Below, piece by piece: positions 8,162 through 17,010 of a stretch of 64,000 nt of DNA. The position numbers were made by a program, and so were the translations under genes. The notes under the pieces are model-generated. The model saw only the letters and a list, made by a program, of their open reading frames with translations. It ran no database searches and was not told the DNA's origin. The stretch comes from Litoreibacter meonggei (GTDB lineage Bacteria > Pseudomonadota > Alphaproteobacteria > Rhodobacterales > Rhodobacteraceae): assembly GCF_003663885.1 (NCBI RefSeq), contig NZ_RCCE01000001.1, forward strand, positions 434,001-498,000, written 5' to 3'. How positions within the stretch are numbered: the stretch's first letter is position 1; every line of letters starts with the position of its first letter.

Positions 8162-9973
8162 CTAACTCTTGGTCGACTTCACTTGAACATACGTCCCCGG
8201 CGCTGGGCTAAGTATAGGAAATTCCTTACTTCCTGGCTCACGCGCAGATACCATTTTCGACGAGTTTCCTGATAGCCAGGCGTCCCAACGCGGCCACCAA
8301 GACCCCTCACTGAAGGTCGCCCCGGCCCACCATTCATCCTGCGTGCCAGTCATATCGGTATTGGTGTAGTGACCATATTTTTTCTTCGACGGTGGATTAA
8401 TTATGCCTGCAACATGGCCCGACTCAGAGACGATGAAGGTTTTATCCTTGGATCCATATTGCTTGATTCCCGCATAGGAGCCGCGCCAAGCAGCGATATG
8501 ATCGGTCTCGCAGGCAACAGCACAGATCGGCAATTCGATATCGGCCAGTGATAGGGTTTCGCCCAGAAGTTCGAAAGTGCCTTTCGCCAGCTTGTTGGCC
8601 TGACACAGGTCACGCAGATACTCGACCACGAAGCGACCGGGAAGGTTTGTGCTATCACCGTTCCAATAGAGAAGGTCGAAGGCCGGAGGGGCCTCCCCCA
8701 TCATGTAGCTACGAATGGCTGGCCCATAGACCAGATCATTCGCCCGCAAGTACGAGAATGTCCGCGACATGAAGAACGAGTGCAGGAAGCCCTTGTCCGC
8801 GACCTGACGCTCGATCCCGTCGACGAAATCATCCTCCAGAAAGACGCCCATCTCGCCAGGGTCCTCAAAGTCAGACAACATGGTGAAGAAGGTGGCCGAC
8901 TTCACTGTTTTGTCACCGCGCTTTTTCATCAACGCCAGTACCAGCGACAGCATGGTGCCCGCGATGCAGTAGCCCACAGCGTTGATTTGCTTTTCGCCGG
9001 TGATCTTCTTCACTTGCTCGAACGCGGTCAGATAGCCGTCGTCCACATATGTGTCGATGCCCACATCGGCATAGGTTTCGTCTGGGTTTACCCATGAGAC
9101 GATGAACAATGTGTGGCCTTGATCCACGAGCCACTTGATCAGCGAGTTTTGCGGTTTCAGATCCATGACGTAAAACTTGTTAATCCAAGGCGGGAAGATC
9201 ACGATCGGCGTCGAATGGACCTTTTCAGTTGTTGGCTTGTACTGAATCAGCTCGAACATGTGGTTGCGGAACACGACCGAGCCTTCAGTCGCAGCGATAT
9301 TCTCGCCGATCTTGAATGCGGTTTCGTCGGCTAGGCTGACAAGCAGATCGCCCTCATTGGCCTCAATATCGTGGACGAGGTTCTCCAAACCCTGTACCAA
9401 TGACGCCCCGTCGGTCTCGACCGCTTTGGACAATGCATCAGGGTTGGTGGCCAGAAAATTGGTCGGCGCAAACATATCGACGATCTGTTGGGTAAAGAAG
9501 GAGACGCGCCCCTTTTCATGATCGCTTAGCCCGTCAAGATTCTCCATCGCGTCCGTAATCGCCGCAGAGGAGTGCATGTATTGCTGCTTGATAAAATTGA
9601 AATAGGGGTGAGTGTCCCACAACTCGGATTTGAAACGGCGGTCGGTCGGCCCCTTGTCCTCTGGCGGAGCCAATTTGCCATGCGCCAATTGCTGCTGTGC
9701 ATCCACATAGTGTTTTAGCGATTTGCCCCAGTAATTGACCTGTTGCTCAAGGATCTTGGATGGGTTGTTCATCATTTCGGCCATATAGGCCGCCGCAGCT
9801 TGAACATAGACATCCTGATTTGGCGCCTGAAGCCCCGGATCAGCGGACTTTTTTTTGCCCATGGCAGCAACCAACCGCTTAGACAACTCGTCCATCTTGG
9901 CAAGGTTCGCATTGAGGCGCTCAAGCTTCTCAGCTGCGTCATTGTCGTCTGGTATGTCAGTATTGGTTGTCAT
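8162..9973 (-). CDS. phaC: Class I poly(3-hydroxyalkanoate) synthase PhaC
   Basis: 603 aa, the usual class I length. The enzyme polymerises (R)-3-hydroxyacyl-CoA on the granule surface. The lipase-like box GYCIAG carries the catalytic Cys at about residue 336; the Asp (ACETDHIAAW) and His (SGHVAGIINPP) of the triad are present, as is the C-terminal WWPRWDAWL segment. The ATG at 9973 is chosen because PhaC homology begins soon after it and GGAAC lies upstream; the open frame runs another 345 bases with no homology. It is divergent from phaZ and upstream of phaP. Confidence 0.95.
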   Translation of the reverse strand: MTTNTDIPDDNDAAEKLERLNANLAKMDELSKRLVAAMGKKKSADPGLQAPNQDVYVQAAAAYMAEMMNNPSKILEQQVNYWGKSLKHYVDAQQQLAHGKLAPPEDKGPTDRRFKSELWDTHPYFNFIKQQYMHSSAAITDAMENLDGLSDHEKGRVSFFTQQIVDMFAPTNFLATNPDALSKAVETDGASLVQGLENLVHDIEANEGDLLVSLADETAFKIGENIAATEGSVVFRNHMFELIQYKPTTEKVHSTPIVIFPPWINKFYVMDLKPQNSLIKWLVDQGHTLFIVSWVNPDETYADVGIDTYVDDGYLTAFEQVKKITGEKQINAVGYCIAGTMLSLVLALMKKRGDKTVKSATFFTMLSDFEDPGEMGVFLEDDFVDGIERQVADKGFLHSFFMSRTFSYLRANDLVYGPAIRSYMMGEAPPAFDLLYWNGDSTNLPGRFVVEYLRDLCQANKLAKGTFELLGETLSLADIELPICAVACETDHIAAWRGSYAGIKQYGSKDKTFIVSESGHVAGIINPPSKKKYGHYTNTDMTGTQDEWWAGATFSEGSWWPRWDAWLSGNSSKMVSAREPGSKEFPILSPAPGTYVQVKSTKS

Positions 9974-10087
9974 TTGATGCGTTCCACAATAACTTGATGC
10001 TGCACCTGCGAAGTATCGTACGCCAGCTCGGGAGGCAAAGCGACGAATTGACGTAGGGACAATGTTTACGCTCGAAAGGAGCCTCCT

Positions 10088-11371
10088 GTGAAGTATATGG
10101 CAACTTATGACCTGATGGAAACGATGCGCGTCACCAACCAATGGTTGGGCGCAACTGCGCAAGCCATCGGCGCCAATCCTGCCGTCGCCCTGACCCCAAA
10201 TCCATTCTTCAAAATGTTGGGGGCCTGGGGTGAAGTAACCGAACGCACCTTCGCACGCATAGTGACGAAACCGGCCTGGAACATCGCGTCCGTTGTTGGT
10301 GAAGATGGTCGCGATCATCTTGTCAACATCGAGCGTGTCGTGACCAAACCGTTCGGCGATCTAATCCACTTCAACGTCACGGACCGCCCACAAAAAGACC
10401 GAAAAATTCTTCTGGTTGCTCCAATGTCCGGCCACTACGCAACGCTGCTGCGCTCCACCGTTGTCAGCCTGTTGCCAGAGGCCGAAGTCTACATCACGGA
10501 CTGGCACAATGCCCGCGACATCCCTGTCAGCGAAGGCAAGTTCGACATTGAAGACTATACCCTTTACCTCGTTGATTTCATGAAAGAAATGGGGCCAGAC
10601 ACGCATGTGATTGCCGTCTGTCAGCCTGCCCCGTTGGCTCTGGCCGCGACTGCCTACCTTGCGGAAGAAGATCCAAAAGCGCAGCCACGGTCACTGACCT
10701 TGATCGGTGGTCCAATTGACCCTGATGCAGCCGCCACCGACGTCACCGACTTTGGCCGTCGCATCACAATGGGCCAATTGGAAGAAACCGCAATTCAGCG
10801 CGTTGGTTTCAAATATAACGGCGTGGGTCGTATGGTCTATCCGGGTCTGCTTCAGTTGGCGTCGTTTATGTCGATGAATGCAGAACGCCACGGCACTGCG
10901 TTTAAGAACCACATCATGGCCGTGTCCCAAGAAGACATCGGCGCGCAGGCCAAGCACAATAAATTCTACGACGAATACCTGGCCGTCATGGATATGACCG
11001 CAGAGTTTTATCTTTCGACCGTCGAGCGCATCTTCAAAGGGCGCGAAATCGCCGAGAATCAGTTCGTCGTGAATGGCAAAAAAGTCGACATCGGCAAGAT
11101 CACTTCGGTGGCTGTGAAGTCAGTTGAGGGGACTGAAGATGACATTTCAGCCCCCGGTCAGTGCATCGCAGCATTAGACCTTTGTACTGGTTTGCCGGAC
11201 AGCAAGAAGGCCTCTCACGTCGAACCAGGTGCCGGTCACTATGGTATTTTTGCCGGTAAAAGCTGGCGCCGAAATATTCGCCCACTGGTTCTGGACTTCA
11301 TCGACGAGAACTCTGACGCGCCAAAGCCTGCCAAAAGCAACGTCGCAGAGCTTAAGAAAAAGAAGGCCTAG
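10088..11371 (+). CDS. phaZ: Intracellular polyhydroxyalkanoate depolymerase
   Basis: 427 aa of the intracellular PHB depolymerase family, which hydrolyses amorphous granules to hydroxyacid oligomers. The nucleophile is a Cys at about residue 178 in VCQPAP, in place of the lipase serine, as in the PhaZ1 family; the C-terminal EPGAGHYGIFAGKSWR carries the His. The GTG at 10088 is preferred because AGGAG lies 6 bases upstream, against 15 for the ATG at 10097. It is divergent from phaC, pairing synthesis and breakdown genes around one 114-bp control region. The C-terminus is lysine-rich. Confidence 0.93.
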   Translation: MKYMATYDLMETMRVTNQWLGATAQAIGANPAVALTPNPFFKMLGAWGEVTERTFARIVTKPAWNIASVVGEDGRDHLVNIERVVTKPFGDLIHFNVTDRPQKDRKILLVAPMSGHYATLLRSTVVSLLPEAEVYITDWHNARDIPVSEGKFDIEDYTLYLVDFMKEMGPDTHVIAVCQPAPLALAATAYLAEEDPKAQPRSLTLIGGPIDPDAAATDVTDFGRRITMGQLEETAIQRVGFKYNGVGRMVYPGLLQLASFMSMNAERHGTAFKNHIMAVSQEDIGAQAKHNKFYDEYLAVMDMTAEFYLSTVERIFKGREIAENQFVVNGKKVDIGKITSVAVKSVEGTEDDISAPGQCIAALDLCTGLPDSKKASHVEPGAGHYGIFAGKSWRRNIRPLVLDFIDENSDAPKPAKSNVAELKKKKA

Positions 11372-12063
11372 GTCTCTAGCCACTGCTTCAAGGCGGCGTT
11401 GACCGCCTCGGGCTGTTCCAGAGTTGGTAAATGTCCGGCGTCTGGAATCACATTTAGTGTCGCGGTAAAGATCAGGTCCGCCATGAATTGATGGCGGGCC
11501 ACCGGACACAACCTGTCATGCTCCCCGCACAAAACCAGCGTCGGTATCTTCAGCTTTCGCAGGACGTTCTGCTGGTCAGGCCTGCGCTGTAGGGCGCGGG
11601 ATTGGCGCAAGAACACCCCCTCGCCCATCTCCAGTGCCATATCCATGACCAGATCCAGCACCGCCTGCCGTCCCGATCCGGGTGCAAGGTAATCCGGCTT
11701 CATCTCATCACGCATCACCTCGACCAACGATCCCGCCAGAACACGTGCGATCTGTGGCTCGCGCGCGGCGGCGTAGGCGGGCGTTTCGGCCAGCGCGTTG
11801 GTATCCATCAGCGCCAGGCGCGTGACACGGGTTGGTGCACGACGCACCACCTCCATCGCCACGATTCCGCCCATGGACAGCCCCGCCAAAGCGAATGATT
11901 GTGGAGCGGAGGCGAGCACTTCCGTGGCCAACGCCTCCACGGTTTCATGCGATGAGATCGGCGCAATATGGATTGCGCGATCACGCCCAAGCGCCTTGAT
12001 TTGAGGGCCGTATAGCCGCGCATCACACATCATGCCAGGCAACAAAACAAGGGGTTCAGGCAT
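11368..12063 (-). CDS. Alpha/beta hydrolase
   Basis: 231 aa. The fold is shown by LVLLPGMMCDARLY (oxyanion region), the nucleophile elbow GLSMGG with Ser at about residue 63, the acid in CGEHDRLCP and the His in DAGHLPTLEQP. It resembles small esterases of the pimeloyl-ACP methylesterase/arylesterase type. AAGGAG lies 6 bases before the ATG at 12063; a longer frame to 12108 is not preferred. The 3' end overlaps phaZ by 4 bases tail to tail. It is the last gene of a minus-strand cluster with two more hydrolases. Substrate unknown. Confidence 0.88.
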   Translation of the reverse strand: MPEPLVLLPGMMCDARLYGPQIKALGRDRAIHIAPISSHETVEALATEVLASAPQSFALAGLSMGGIVAMEVVRRAPTRVTRLALMDTNALAETPAYAAAREPQIARVLAGSLVEVMRDEMKPDYLAPGSGRQAVLDLVMDMALEMGEGVFLRQSRALQRRPDQQNVLRKLKIPTLVLCGEHDRLCPVARHQFMADLIFTATLNVIPDAGHLPTLEQPEAVNAALKQWLET

Positions 12064-12412
12064 TGGTAACTCCTTCAAAGACCCCGATGCAGGGGGTTGC
12101 GTGACCAACAGCAGAAAATATCGCGAAACAACAAGAAGAACGCATATATCGAGTGATCGACTTAAAGTTTCGTTCGAATATAAAAACCCGCGGCACCGCC
12201 TTGCAGGCGTCTGGGTAATATCTTTGGTGTGTCATACGGCTTTCCCTAGCTGTCCTGTCTTGTCGGACAAAGCCAAGCGCGATGCAATTCACAATCGAAG
12301 CGACTACGGCAATGGTCCAAGTCAGTTTGACCTCATCAACAATCCACGCGCGTTTTTCAGGGACAACGAGTGTTGGGTGCGTGGTCGCGCCATCTAAAAC
12401 CCGCTTGTTCAT
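12056..12412 (-). CDS. Possible small membrane protein bridging two operon genes
   Basis: The 345-base stretch between neighbouring genes (12064-12408) holds one minus-strand frame of 118 aa. Its ATG overlaps the stop of the M15-like gene as ATGA, and its end overlaps the next start by 8 bases, which suits a coupled operon gene. A single hydrophobic segment (WTIAVVASIVNCIALGFV, about residues 32-49) follows an acidic and basic start. The second half looks atypical and no family is recognised. A plus-strand frame (12032-12397) also covers the region. It may be a real single-pass protein or chance. Confidence 0.35.
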   Translation of the reverse strand: MNKRVLDGATTHPTLVVPEKRAWIVDEVKLTWTIAVVASIVNCIALGFVRQDRTARESRMTHQRYYPDACKAVPRVFIFERNFKSITRYMRSSCCFAIFSAVGHATPCIGVFEGVTNA

Positions 12413-13059
12413 GTCTCAGGGATAGCGGGTTGAGCGATCCCGCGAAAGCGTGGAAAATCGGTGTATCTCTCGGCGCGTGTTTCGCGATCTTCCGGTGGCT
12501 CCACCCCCGCCGCCACCAATTTGCCGCGCGGGGCGATATAACTGGAAATGGTGCGACGCGGCGTGGGCTCCCATGTCAGGTTAAAGGCGGCCAGTTTGGG
12601 GAAATACCACTGCTCCGAATAGGGCAGATGATCGTGGATCCAATACGCCAGATCGCGCCAGTCGCGGCCTTGTGCGTATTGATCGGCGAACCAAGGGATC
12701 ACAATCGTCGCCCCACCAATCGGCGCATCCGGCGAGCGATCCCAGATGTGGCACTCACCGGGATAGTTATTGCGCGCGCAGTTCAGCTTATTCTCGTTGC
12801 CGTAGCGGTTGAGCAAAGGCGAGCGGTAACCAGAGCGCACTGTAACGCAGCCAAAAGTTTCATGCAGCGGGTCAAGTAATTCTGTGCAAAACGCCCGCCC
12901 GACTTGCAATGTCAGGTCAATATCCTCGGGAATATTCTGAACTTGGTGAAAGTTTCCGATCTCGGAATACAAAAACTCCCGCATAAAGAAATACTTGGAC
13001 AGCCGCTCGCGGCCCAAAGTCTCCAAGGACCACATGGAGGCGGGTTTACGCCTCACCAT
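12409..13059 (-). CDS. Peptidase M15-like protein of unknown function
   Basis: 216 aa from ATG 13059. VRSGYRSPLLNRYGN followed by ECHIWD resembles the SGYRSP...H...D zinc-site region of M15 D-Ala-D-Ala carboxypeptidases and phage endopeptidases, but the second metal motif is not obvious, so activity is uncertain. No signal peptide is seen, so it may act in the cytoplasm. Similar hypothetical proteins seem common in Rhodobacteraceae. It overlaps the end of the glyoxalase-like gene by 14 bases; of several in-frame ATGs this one has GGA about 6 bases upstream. Start uncertain by about 10 residues. Confidence 0.72.
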   Translation of the reverse strand: MVRRKPASMWSLETLGRERLSKYFFMREFLYSEIGNFHQVQNIPEDIDLTLQVGRAFCTELLDPLHETFGCVTVRSGYRSPLLNRYGNENKLNCARNNYPGECHIWDRSPDAPIGGATIVIPWFADQYAQGRDWRDLAYWIHDHLPYSEQWYFPKLAAFNLTWEPTPRRTISSYIAPRGKLVAAGVEPPEDRETRAERYTDFPRFRGIAQPAIPET

Positions 13060-13486
13060 ACCCATTCCAGCGAAATGCCCCATCGCCTTCGCGCAATGGC
13101 GAAAACGGATTGTGCGCAACTTCCCAGACATGGCCATCTGGGTCTGCAAAATATCCATGATGCCCACCCCAAAACACGTCTTGGGCTGGTTTCAAAACCT
13201 TGCCGCCGGCCTCGTCGACCTCAGCCAAAACCTTTGCCACGTCGTCCTTGGTGCGCACGTTTTGTGCCAGCGTTATGCCCGAGAACCCGCCAATACCGCT
13301 TTCCTCGACCCCTAGTTCTGCGGCCAAAGCAACCTTTGAGTACAACCCCAATGTCTGGCCGATCATGTCAAACGCAATCACCCCGTCTGGGCTTTCAGTA
13401 CGTGTCCAGCCTAGCGCTTCGTAAAACGCTGCGGAGCGCTCCATATCATCGACGCCCAGCGTGATTAGGGATACCCGTTGCTCCAT
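13046..13486 (-). CDS. VOC (glyoxalase/bleomycin resistance) family protein
   Basis: 146 aa. Two beta-alpha-beta-beta-beta units typical of the vicinal oxygen chelate fold: SLITLGVDDMERSAAFYEALGW starts the first, and GYFADPDGHVWEVAHNP ends the second. It resembles uncharacterised bleomycin-resistance/glyoxalase proteins rather than GloA. Only one base separates it from the upstream hydrolase gene, so the two are co-transcribed. The ligand is unknown; a degradative or detoxifying role is plausible but unproven. Confidence 0.88.
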   Translation of the reverse strand: MEQRVSLITLGVDDMERSAAFYEALGWTRTESPDGVIAFDMIGQTLGLYSKVALAAELGVEESGIGGFSGITLAQNVRTKDDVAKVLAEVDEAGGKVLKPAQDVFWGGHHGYFADPDGHVWEVAHNPFSPLREGDGAFRWNGYGEA

Positions 13487-13487
13487 C

Positions 13488-14468
13488 TTATAACCCTTCG
13501 ATCCAAATCTTCAGTAGCTCGACCGTTCCATCAGTCTGCCCGGGGCTTAGAATATCACCTGCGATGACATGGTTAAACGGATCGTCTCCCTCTCCCATAA
13601 CACGTGGAGCCAACTCCACCGGCCCGCCCCACTTAGTGGAGATTGCACGGGTGGTTTCGGCCGATACCACCCCGTCTTGATCTGAGAATACGAACAATAC
13701 GGGCGTGGTGACCTTGGAATAATCAGCGTTGCGGGCAAATTTGACCAGCGCGGCCATAGGGATCAGCGCCGTCGTTGGGTAAAGCGTCGTCCAATATTTC
13801 CCGTGTGCGTCGTTTATTGGGGCAAAACTGCGCTCGGTCCCGGCAACAATCGCCGCCCAACTCCGCGCCAAGGGCCATTCCAAAATAACGTTGGCAGGAG
13901 AGCGGACGCGGAAGTTGGGCGAGATCATCGCAATGCCTTTGACCTGCGCCATCAAGGCTGGGTTGGTTGCCGCAATCGCCGTTGCCGTGCCGCCGGTCGA
14001 GGTGGCAATTACGATCACTTCGTCCCCGATGCGCCGACCAATGGCCAACGCCTCGGCTGTGTCCTCCAGCCAATCACCCGCTACTGGTTCGGCCATAGCC
14101 AGACCACCGCGTCCATGCCCACTTAGGCGCGCATAGAAGAGGTTCGCGCCAAGCTGTTGAGCAAGCTTGTCCGGGACCGGCCTGATCTCCTCTGACGTGG
14201 CCGAGAAACCGTGGATATAGATGATAGACAGTGGAGTCCGCACGCCCTTGTCGCCAGCCCATACGATGCGCTTTTCGACACCTTCGGTAATGTCGTCAAA
14301 CTGGGCCTCGGAGCGTGCCAGATAAGCGTCAAGATCCTCTCCTAATGCGCTATCCTTGAAAGAGATTTGTGTATCCACTGGCTCTCTAGGCACAAAAAAC
14401 CAAATGGCACCGCCGAGGATGAACAAAGCCAGTAGAATTCGCCCTAGCCATTTCCCGAACGCCTGCAT
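13488..14468 (-). CDS. Membrane-anchored alpha/beta hydrolase
   Basis: 326 aa. Residues about 8-26 form one membrane segment (ILLALFILGGAIWFFVP), so the enzyme is probably anchored with its catalytic domain in the periplasm. YIHGFSA is the oxyanion strand; the nucleophile elbow is ATSTGG with Ser at about 157 (Ala replaces the usual first Gly); the acid is in SDQDGVVS and the His in NHVIAGD. Its ATG shares one base with the stop of the preceding hydrolase gene (TGATG). An esterase or lipase is likely; the substrate is unknown. Confidence 0.88.
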   Translation of the reverse strand: MQAFGKWLGRILLALFILGGAIWFFVPREPVDTQISFKDSALGEDLDAYLARSEAQFDDITEGVEKRIVWAGDKGVRTPLSIIYIHGFSATSEEIRPVPDKLAQQLGANLFYARLSGHGRGGLAMAEPVAGDWLEDTAEALAIGRRIGDEVIVIATSTGGTATAIAATNPALMAQVKGIAMISPNFRVRSPANVILEWPLARSWAAIVAGTERSFAPINDAHGKYWTTLYPTTALIPMAALVKFARNADYSKVTTPVLFVFSDQDGVVSAETTRAISTKWGGPVELAPRVMGEGDDPFNHVIAGDILSPGQTDGTVELLKIWIEGL

Positions 14469-15208
14469 CAGATTGCCCCAAGCACATCGGTGACGGCAGC
14501 CTCAATCAAGTCCAGCGCGGGCCCGTCAGAGAAGCGGTGATCGGCATCTTTCAACAGCGTCAGCCGCATATCAGGCCCGTCCGCATGATCCAGCAAGCGC
14601 AACGCCACCGACATGTCCACATCCGCGTCCGCCGTTCCTTGCAAGAAACGCACCGGAAACGGCAGCGGCAACGGCGCGCGCAGCACCAGATTGTCGCGCC
14701 CGTCTTCGATCAACCGTTTGGTGATGATGTAGGGCTCGCCATAGTCCGACGGCAAGGCCACCTGCCCTGCGTCGAGCTCGGCTTTTTGCGCGTGTGTAAA
14801 GCCGCCCCACATGCTGTCTTCGGTAAAGTCCGGCGCGGCGGCGATGGTGACCAGTGCCGCGATGCGTTCAGGAATGCGTTTGGTCATCAACAGCGAAATC
14901 CAGCCCCCCATCGACGAGCCGACAAGGATTTGCGGTCCGTCCGTCAGCGCCTCGACCGCGGCTTGAGCGTCCTCGGCCCAATCCCCAATTGCGCCATCCG
15001 TGAAACTCCCCGACGAGCTTCCATGGCCGGAATAATCGAACCGCAAAAAAGCGCGGCCTTGAGCCTTGGCCCATGCTTCCAGATGGATGGCCTTCGTGCC
15101 GTCCATGTCGGATTTGAAGCCACCCAGAAACACGATGCCCGGGCCTGTTCCCGCACTATGATGATAGGCAATGCGGCGGCCCGCCGCGGTGTCGAGATAG
15201 TCGGGCAT
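14468..15208 (-). CDS. Alpha/beta hydrolase (ABHD10-like)
   Basis: 246 aa, cytosolic. The strand IVFLGGFKSDMDG, the DYSGHGSSSG loop and the nucleophile elbow VGSSMGGW (Ser about residue 99) match bacterial relatives of ABHD10, whose mammalian member is an acyl-thioesterase or glucuronide esterase. The acid (ADADVD) and the His in KDADHRFSD complete the triad. It is the first gene of the minus-strand operon running to 11368 and is divergent from the ABC permease gene at 15281, with 72 bp between. Substrate not inferable. Confidence 0.88.
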   Translation of the reverse strand: MPDYLDTAAGRRIAYHHSAGTGPGIVFLGGFKSDMDGTKAIHLEAWAKAQGRAFLRFDYSGHGSSSGSFTDGAIGDWAEDAQAAVEALTDGPQILVGSSMGGWISLLMTKRIPERIAALVTIAAAPDFTEDSMWGGFTHAQKAELDAGQVALPSDYGEPYIITKRLIEDGRDNLVLRAPLPLPFPVRFLQGTADADVDMSVALRLLDHADGPDMRLTLLKDADHRFSDGPALDLIEAAVTDVLGAI

Positions 15209-15280
15209 ACCCCCTCCTCAAATACGGTTTTGGTCACGCTAGCGGCTCCGCTCGCGGTTGCAACCCAAACGCGACGGCGC

Positions 15281-16213
15281 ATGTATGCAAAGCCTCTTGC
15301 TCCACGCCGTCGTTGCCGTAAACTAAACCCCGGACTTGGGGGCGCGAAACAAATCTCTACACGTTTTGACACTGACGCGAAACGCGGGCTGACTCTGATC
15401 AGCCCGACGGCCATTTACGTGTTGCTGCTGCTCGCCGTGCCTTTGGCGACCATCGTTGCCTTCAGCTTCTGGTCGCAAGACTTTCTGAGCATCGACCGCA
15501 CCTTGACCCTCAAAAATTATCGCGAGGCGTTCACCGACCCGATCTACCGCGTGTTCCTGCTGCGCTCGTTGTGGATTTCCGGCGTAGTGACTGTGGTCAC
15601 GGTCGTGTTGGCCTTCCCCATCGCCTATTTCGTGTCCTTCCACGTCCCACCCGAGCGCAAGGCGCTTTGGATATTCCTCATCACCATCCCGTTCTGGACC
15701 AGCTACCTGCTGCGTGCGTTCCTGTGGAAGGTGATCCTTGGCTTCAATGGCGTGCTGAACTCCGGCTTGCTGGGTCTGGGCCTGATTGACGAGCCGCTAA
15801 CCTTCATCCTCTACAACACCAACGCCGTGGTAATCACGCTGGCCCATGCCTTCGCACCGTTTACCATCCTGCCAATCTATGTGGCGCTGGAGAAAATCGA
15901 CCGCTCGCTGCTGGAAGCCTCGCAGGACTTGGGCGAAGGCACCGCGCGCACCTTCTTTCGTGTGACCCTGCCGCTGGCTATGCCGGGCGTTGTCGCGGCA
16001 ACCTTGATCGTATTCATCCCGACCATCGGCGACTACGTCACCCCGCGCCTTGTGGGCGGACCAGACGGGTTGATGATCGCCAACATGATCCAAACGCAAT
16101 TCCTGAAACTGAATAACGCGCCCATGGGCGCCGCACTATCAGTGCTGGCCATGGGGGCCGTGACGCTGATTTCGCTGATCTTCCTGTTTGCGAACAGGAG
16201 ATTCCTGAAATGA
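15281..16213 (+). CDS. ABC transporter permease, spermidine/putrescine type (PotB-like)
   Basis: About 310 aa with six membrane segments starting near residue 38 (LTLISPTAIYVLLLLAVPL). The EAA loop, LLEASQDLGEGTARTFFRVTLPLAMPG, contacts the ATPase. It matches the PotB/PotH family for polyamines. The ATG at 15281 has no clear ribosome site and the true start may be up to 35 codons downstream; the open frame extends far upstream antisense to the hydrolase and should not be used. It overlaps the next permease gene by 4 bases. No binding protein is encoded here. Confidence 0.88.
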   Translation: MYAKPLAPRRRCRKLNPGLGGAKQISTRFDTDAKRGLTLISPTAIYVLLLLAVPLATIVAFSFWSQDFLSIDRTLTLKNYREAFTDPIYRVFLLRSLWISGVVTVVTVVLAFPIAYFVSFHVPPERKALWIFLITIPFWTSYLLRAFLWKVILGFNGVLNSGLLGLGLIDEPLTFILYNTNAVVITLAHAFAPFTILPIYVALEKIDRSLLEASQDLGEGTARTFFRVTLPLAMPGVVAATLIVFIPTIGDYVTPRLVGGPDGLMIANMIQTQFLKLNNAPMGAALSVLAMGAVTLISLIFLFANRRFLK

Positions 16214-17010
16214 ACTGGCTGCGCGTCTATGCCATCGTCTACTTGGTATTCTTGTACCTGCCGGTGCTGCTCCTGCCTATTTTCTCGTTCAACGACGCCA
16301 CGGTTATCGCCTTCCCCCTGCAAGGGTTCACCACCCAGTGGTTCAAAGAGCTGGCCGGAATTGACGCGCTGCATGGTGCGTTAAAGAACTCGCTGTTCAT
16401 CGGGATCGTGTCGGCAACCCTGTCCACAATCCTTGGCATTTGCGCAGCCCGCGCCTCTACCCGCTACCGCTTTCCGTTCAAGGCCCCGATCATGGGCGCG
16501 ATCATGCTGCCCTTGGTTCTGCCAGAGATCATCGTGGCGGTCTCCCTGCTGGTGGTTTTGATGCAGCTTGGCTTCTCGCTGACCTCGTGGACCGTCATCA
16601 TGGGCCACACCCTGATCTGCACGCCCTTCGCCATCGCGATCCTTAGCTCCAGCTTTCAAGGGCTGGATCAGTCGCTGGAAGAAGCCGCCGTCGATCTGGG
16701 CGAAACCCGTTGGGGCGCGTTCAGCAAGATCATCCTTCCGCTGGTCACCCCCGGCATCGTGGCGTCCTTCCTGATCGCGTTTACCATCTCGATGGACGAG
16801 TTCATCATCGCCTTCTTCCTGACCGGCGCGGACCCGACCCTGCCCGTCTACATCTGGTCACAACTACGCTTCCCCAAACGCCTGCCCTCGGTCATGGCCC
16901 TTGGGACGTTGTTGATCGTGGCCTCTCTGGTGCTGCTCAGCATCGCCGAATATTTCCGCCGCCGGGGCATCCGCCGCACCGGGGCTAAAGACAGTGGAGG
17001 GTTCCTGTGA
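16210..17010 (+). CDS. ABC transporter permease, spermidine/putrescine type (PotC-like)
   Basis: 266 aa inner-membrane permease of the PotC/PotI family with about six helices and an EAA loop LEEAAVDLGETRWGAFSKIILPLVTPG. It pairs with the PotB-like protein to form the translocation pore. The start ATGA overlaps the upstream stop and its own stop overlaps the GTG of the ATPase, so three proteins are made from one coupled message. The first-helix YLPVLLLPIFSFNDA is typical of this subfamily. Substrate (putrescine, spermidine or a similar cation) is inferred by family and by the amine-catabolic genes at the start of the window. Confidence 0.9.
   Translation: MNWLRVYAIVYLVFLYLPVLLLPIFSFNDATVIAFPLQGFTTQWFKELAGIDALHGALKNSLFIGIVSATLSTILGICAARASTRYRFPFKAPIMGAIMLPLVLPEIIVAVSLLVVLMQLGFSLTSWTVIMGHTLICTPFAIAILSSSFQGLDQSLEEAAVDLGETRWGAFSKIILPLVTPGIVASFLIAFTISMDEFIIAFFLTGADPTLPVYIWSQLRFPKRLPSVMALGTLLIVASLVLLSIAEYFRRRGIRRTGAKDSGGFL

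Noticed and set aside
14537-15280. Long N-terminal extension of the PotB-like permease
   Set aside because: This part is antisense to an alpha/beta hydrolase gene and no permease carries such a domain.
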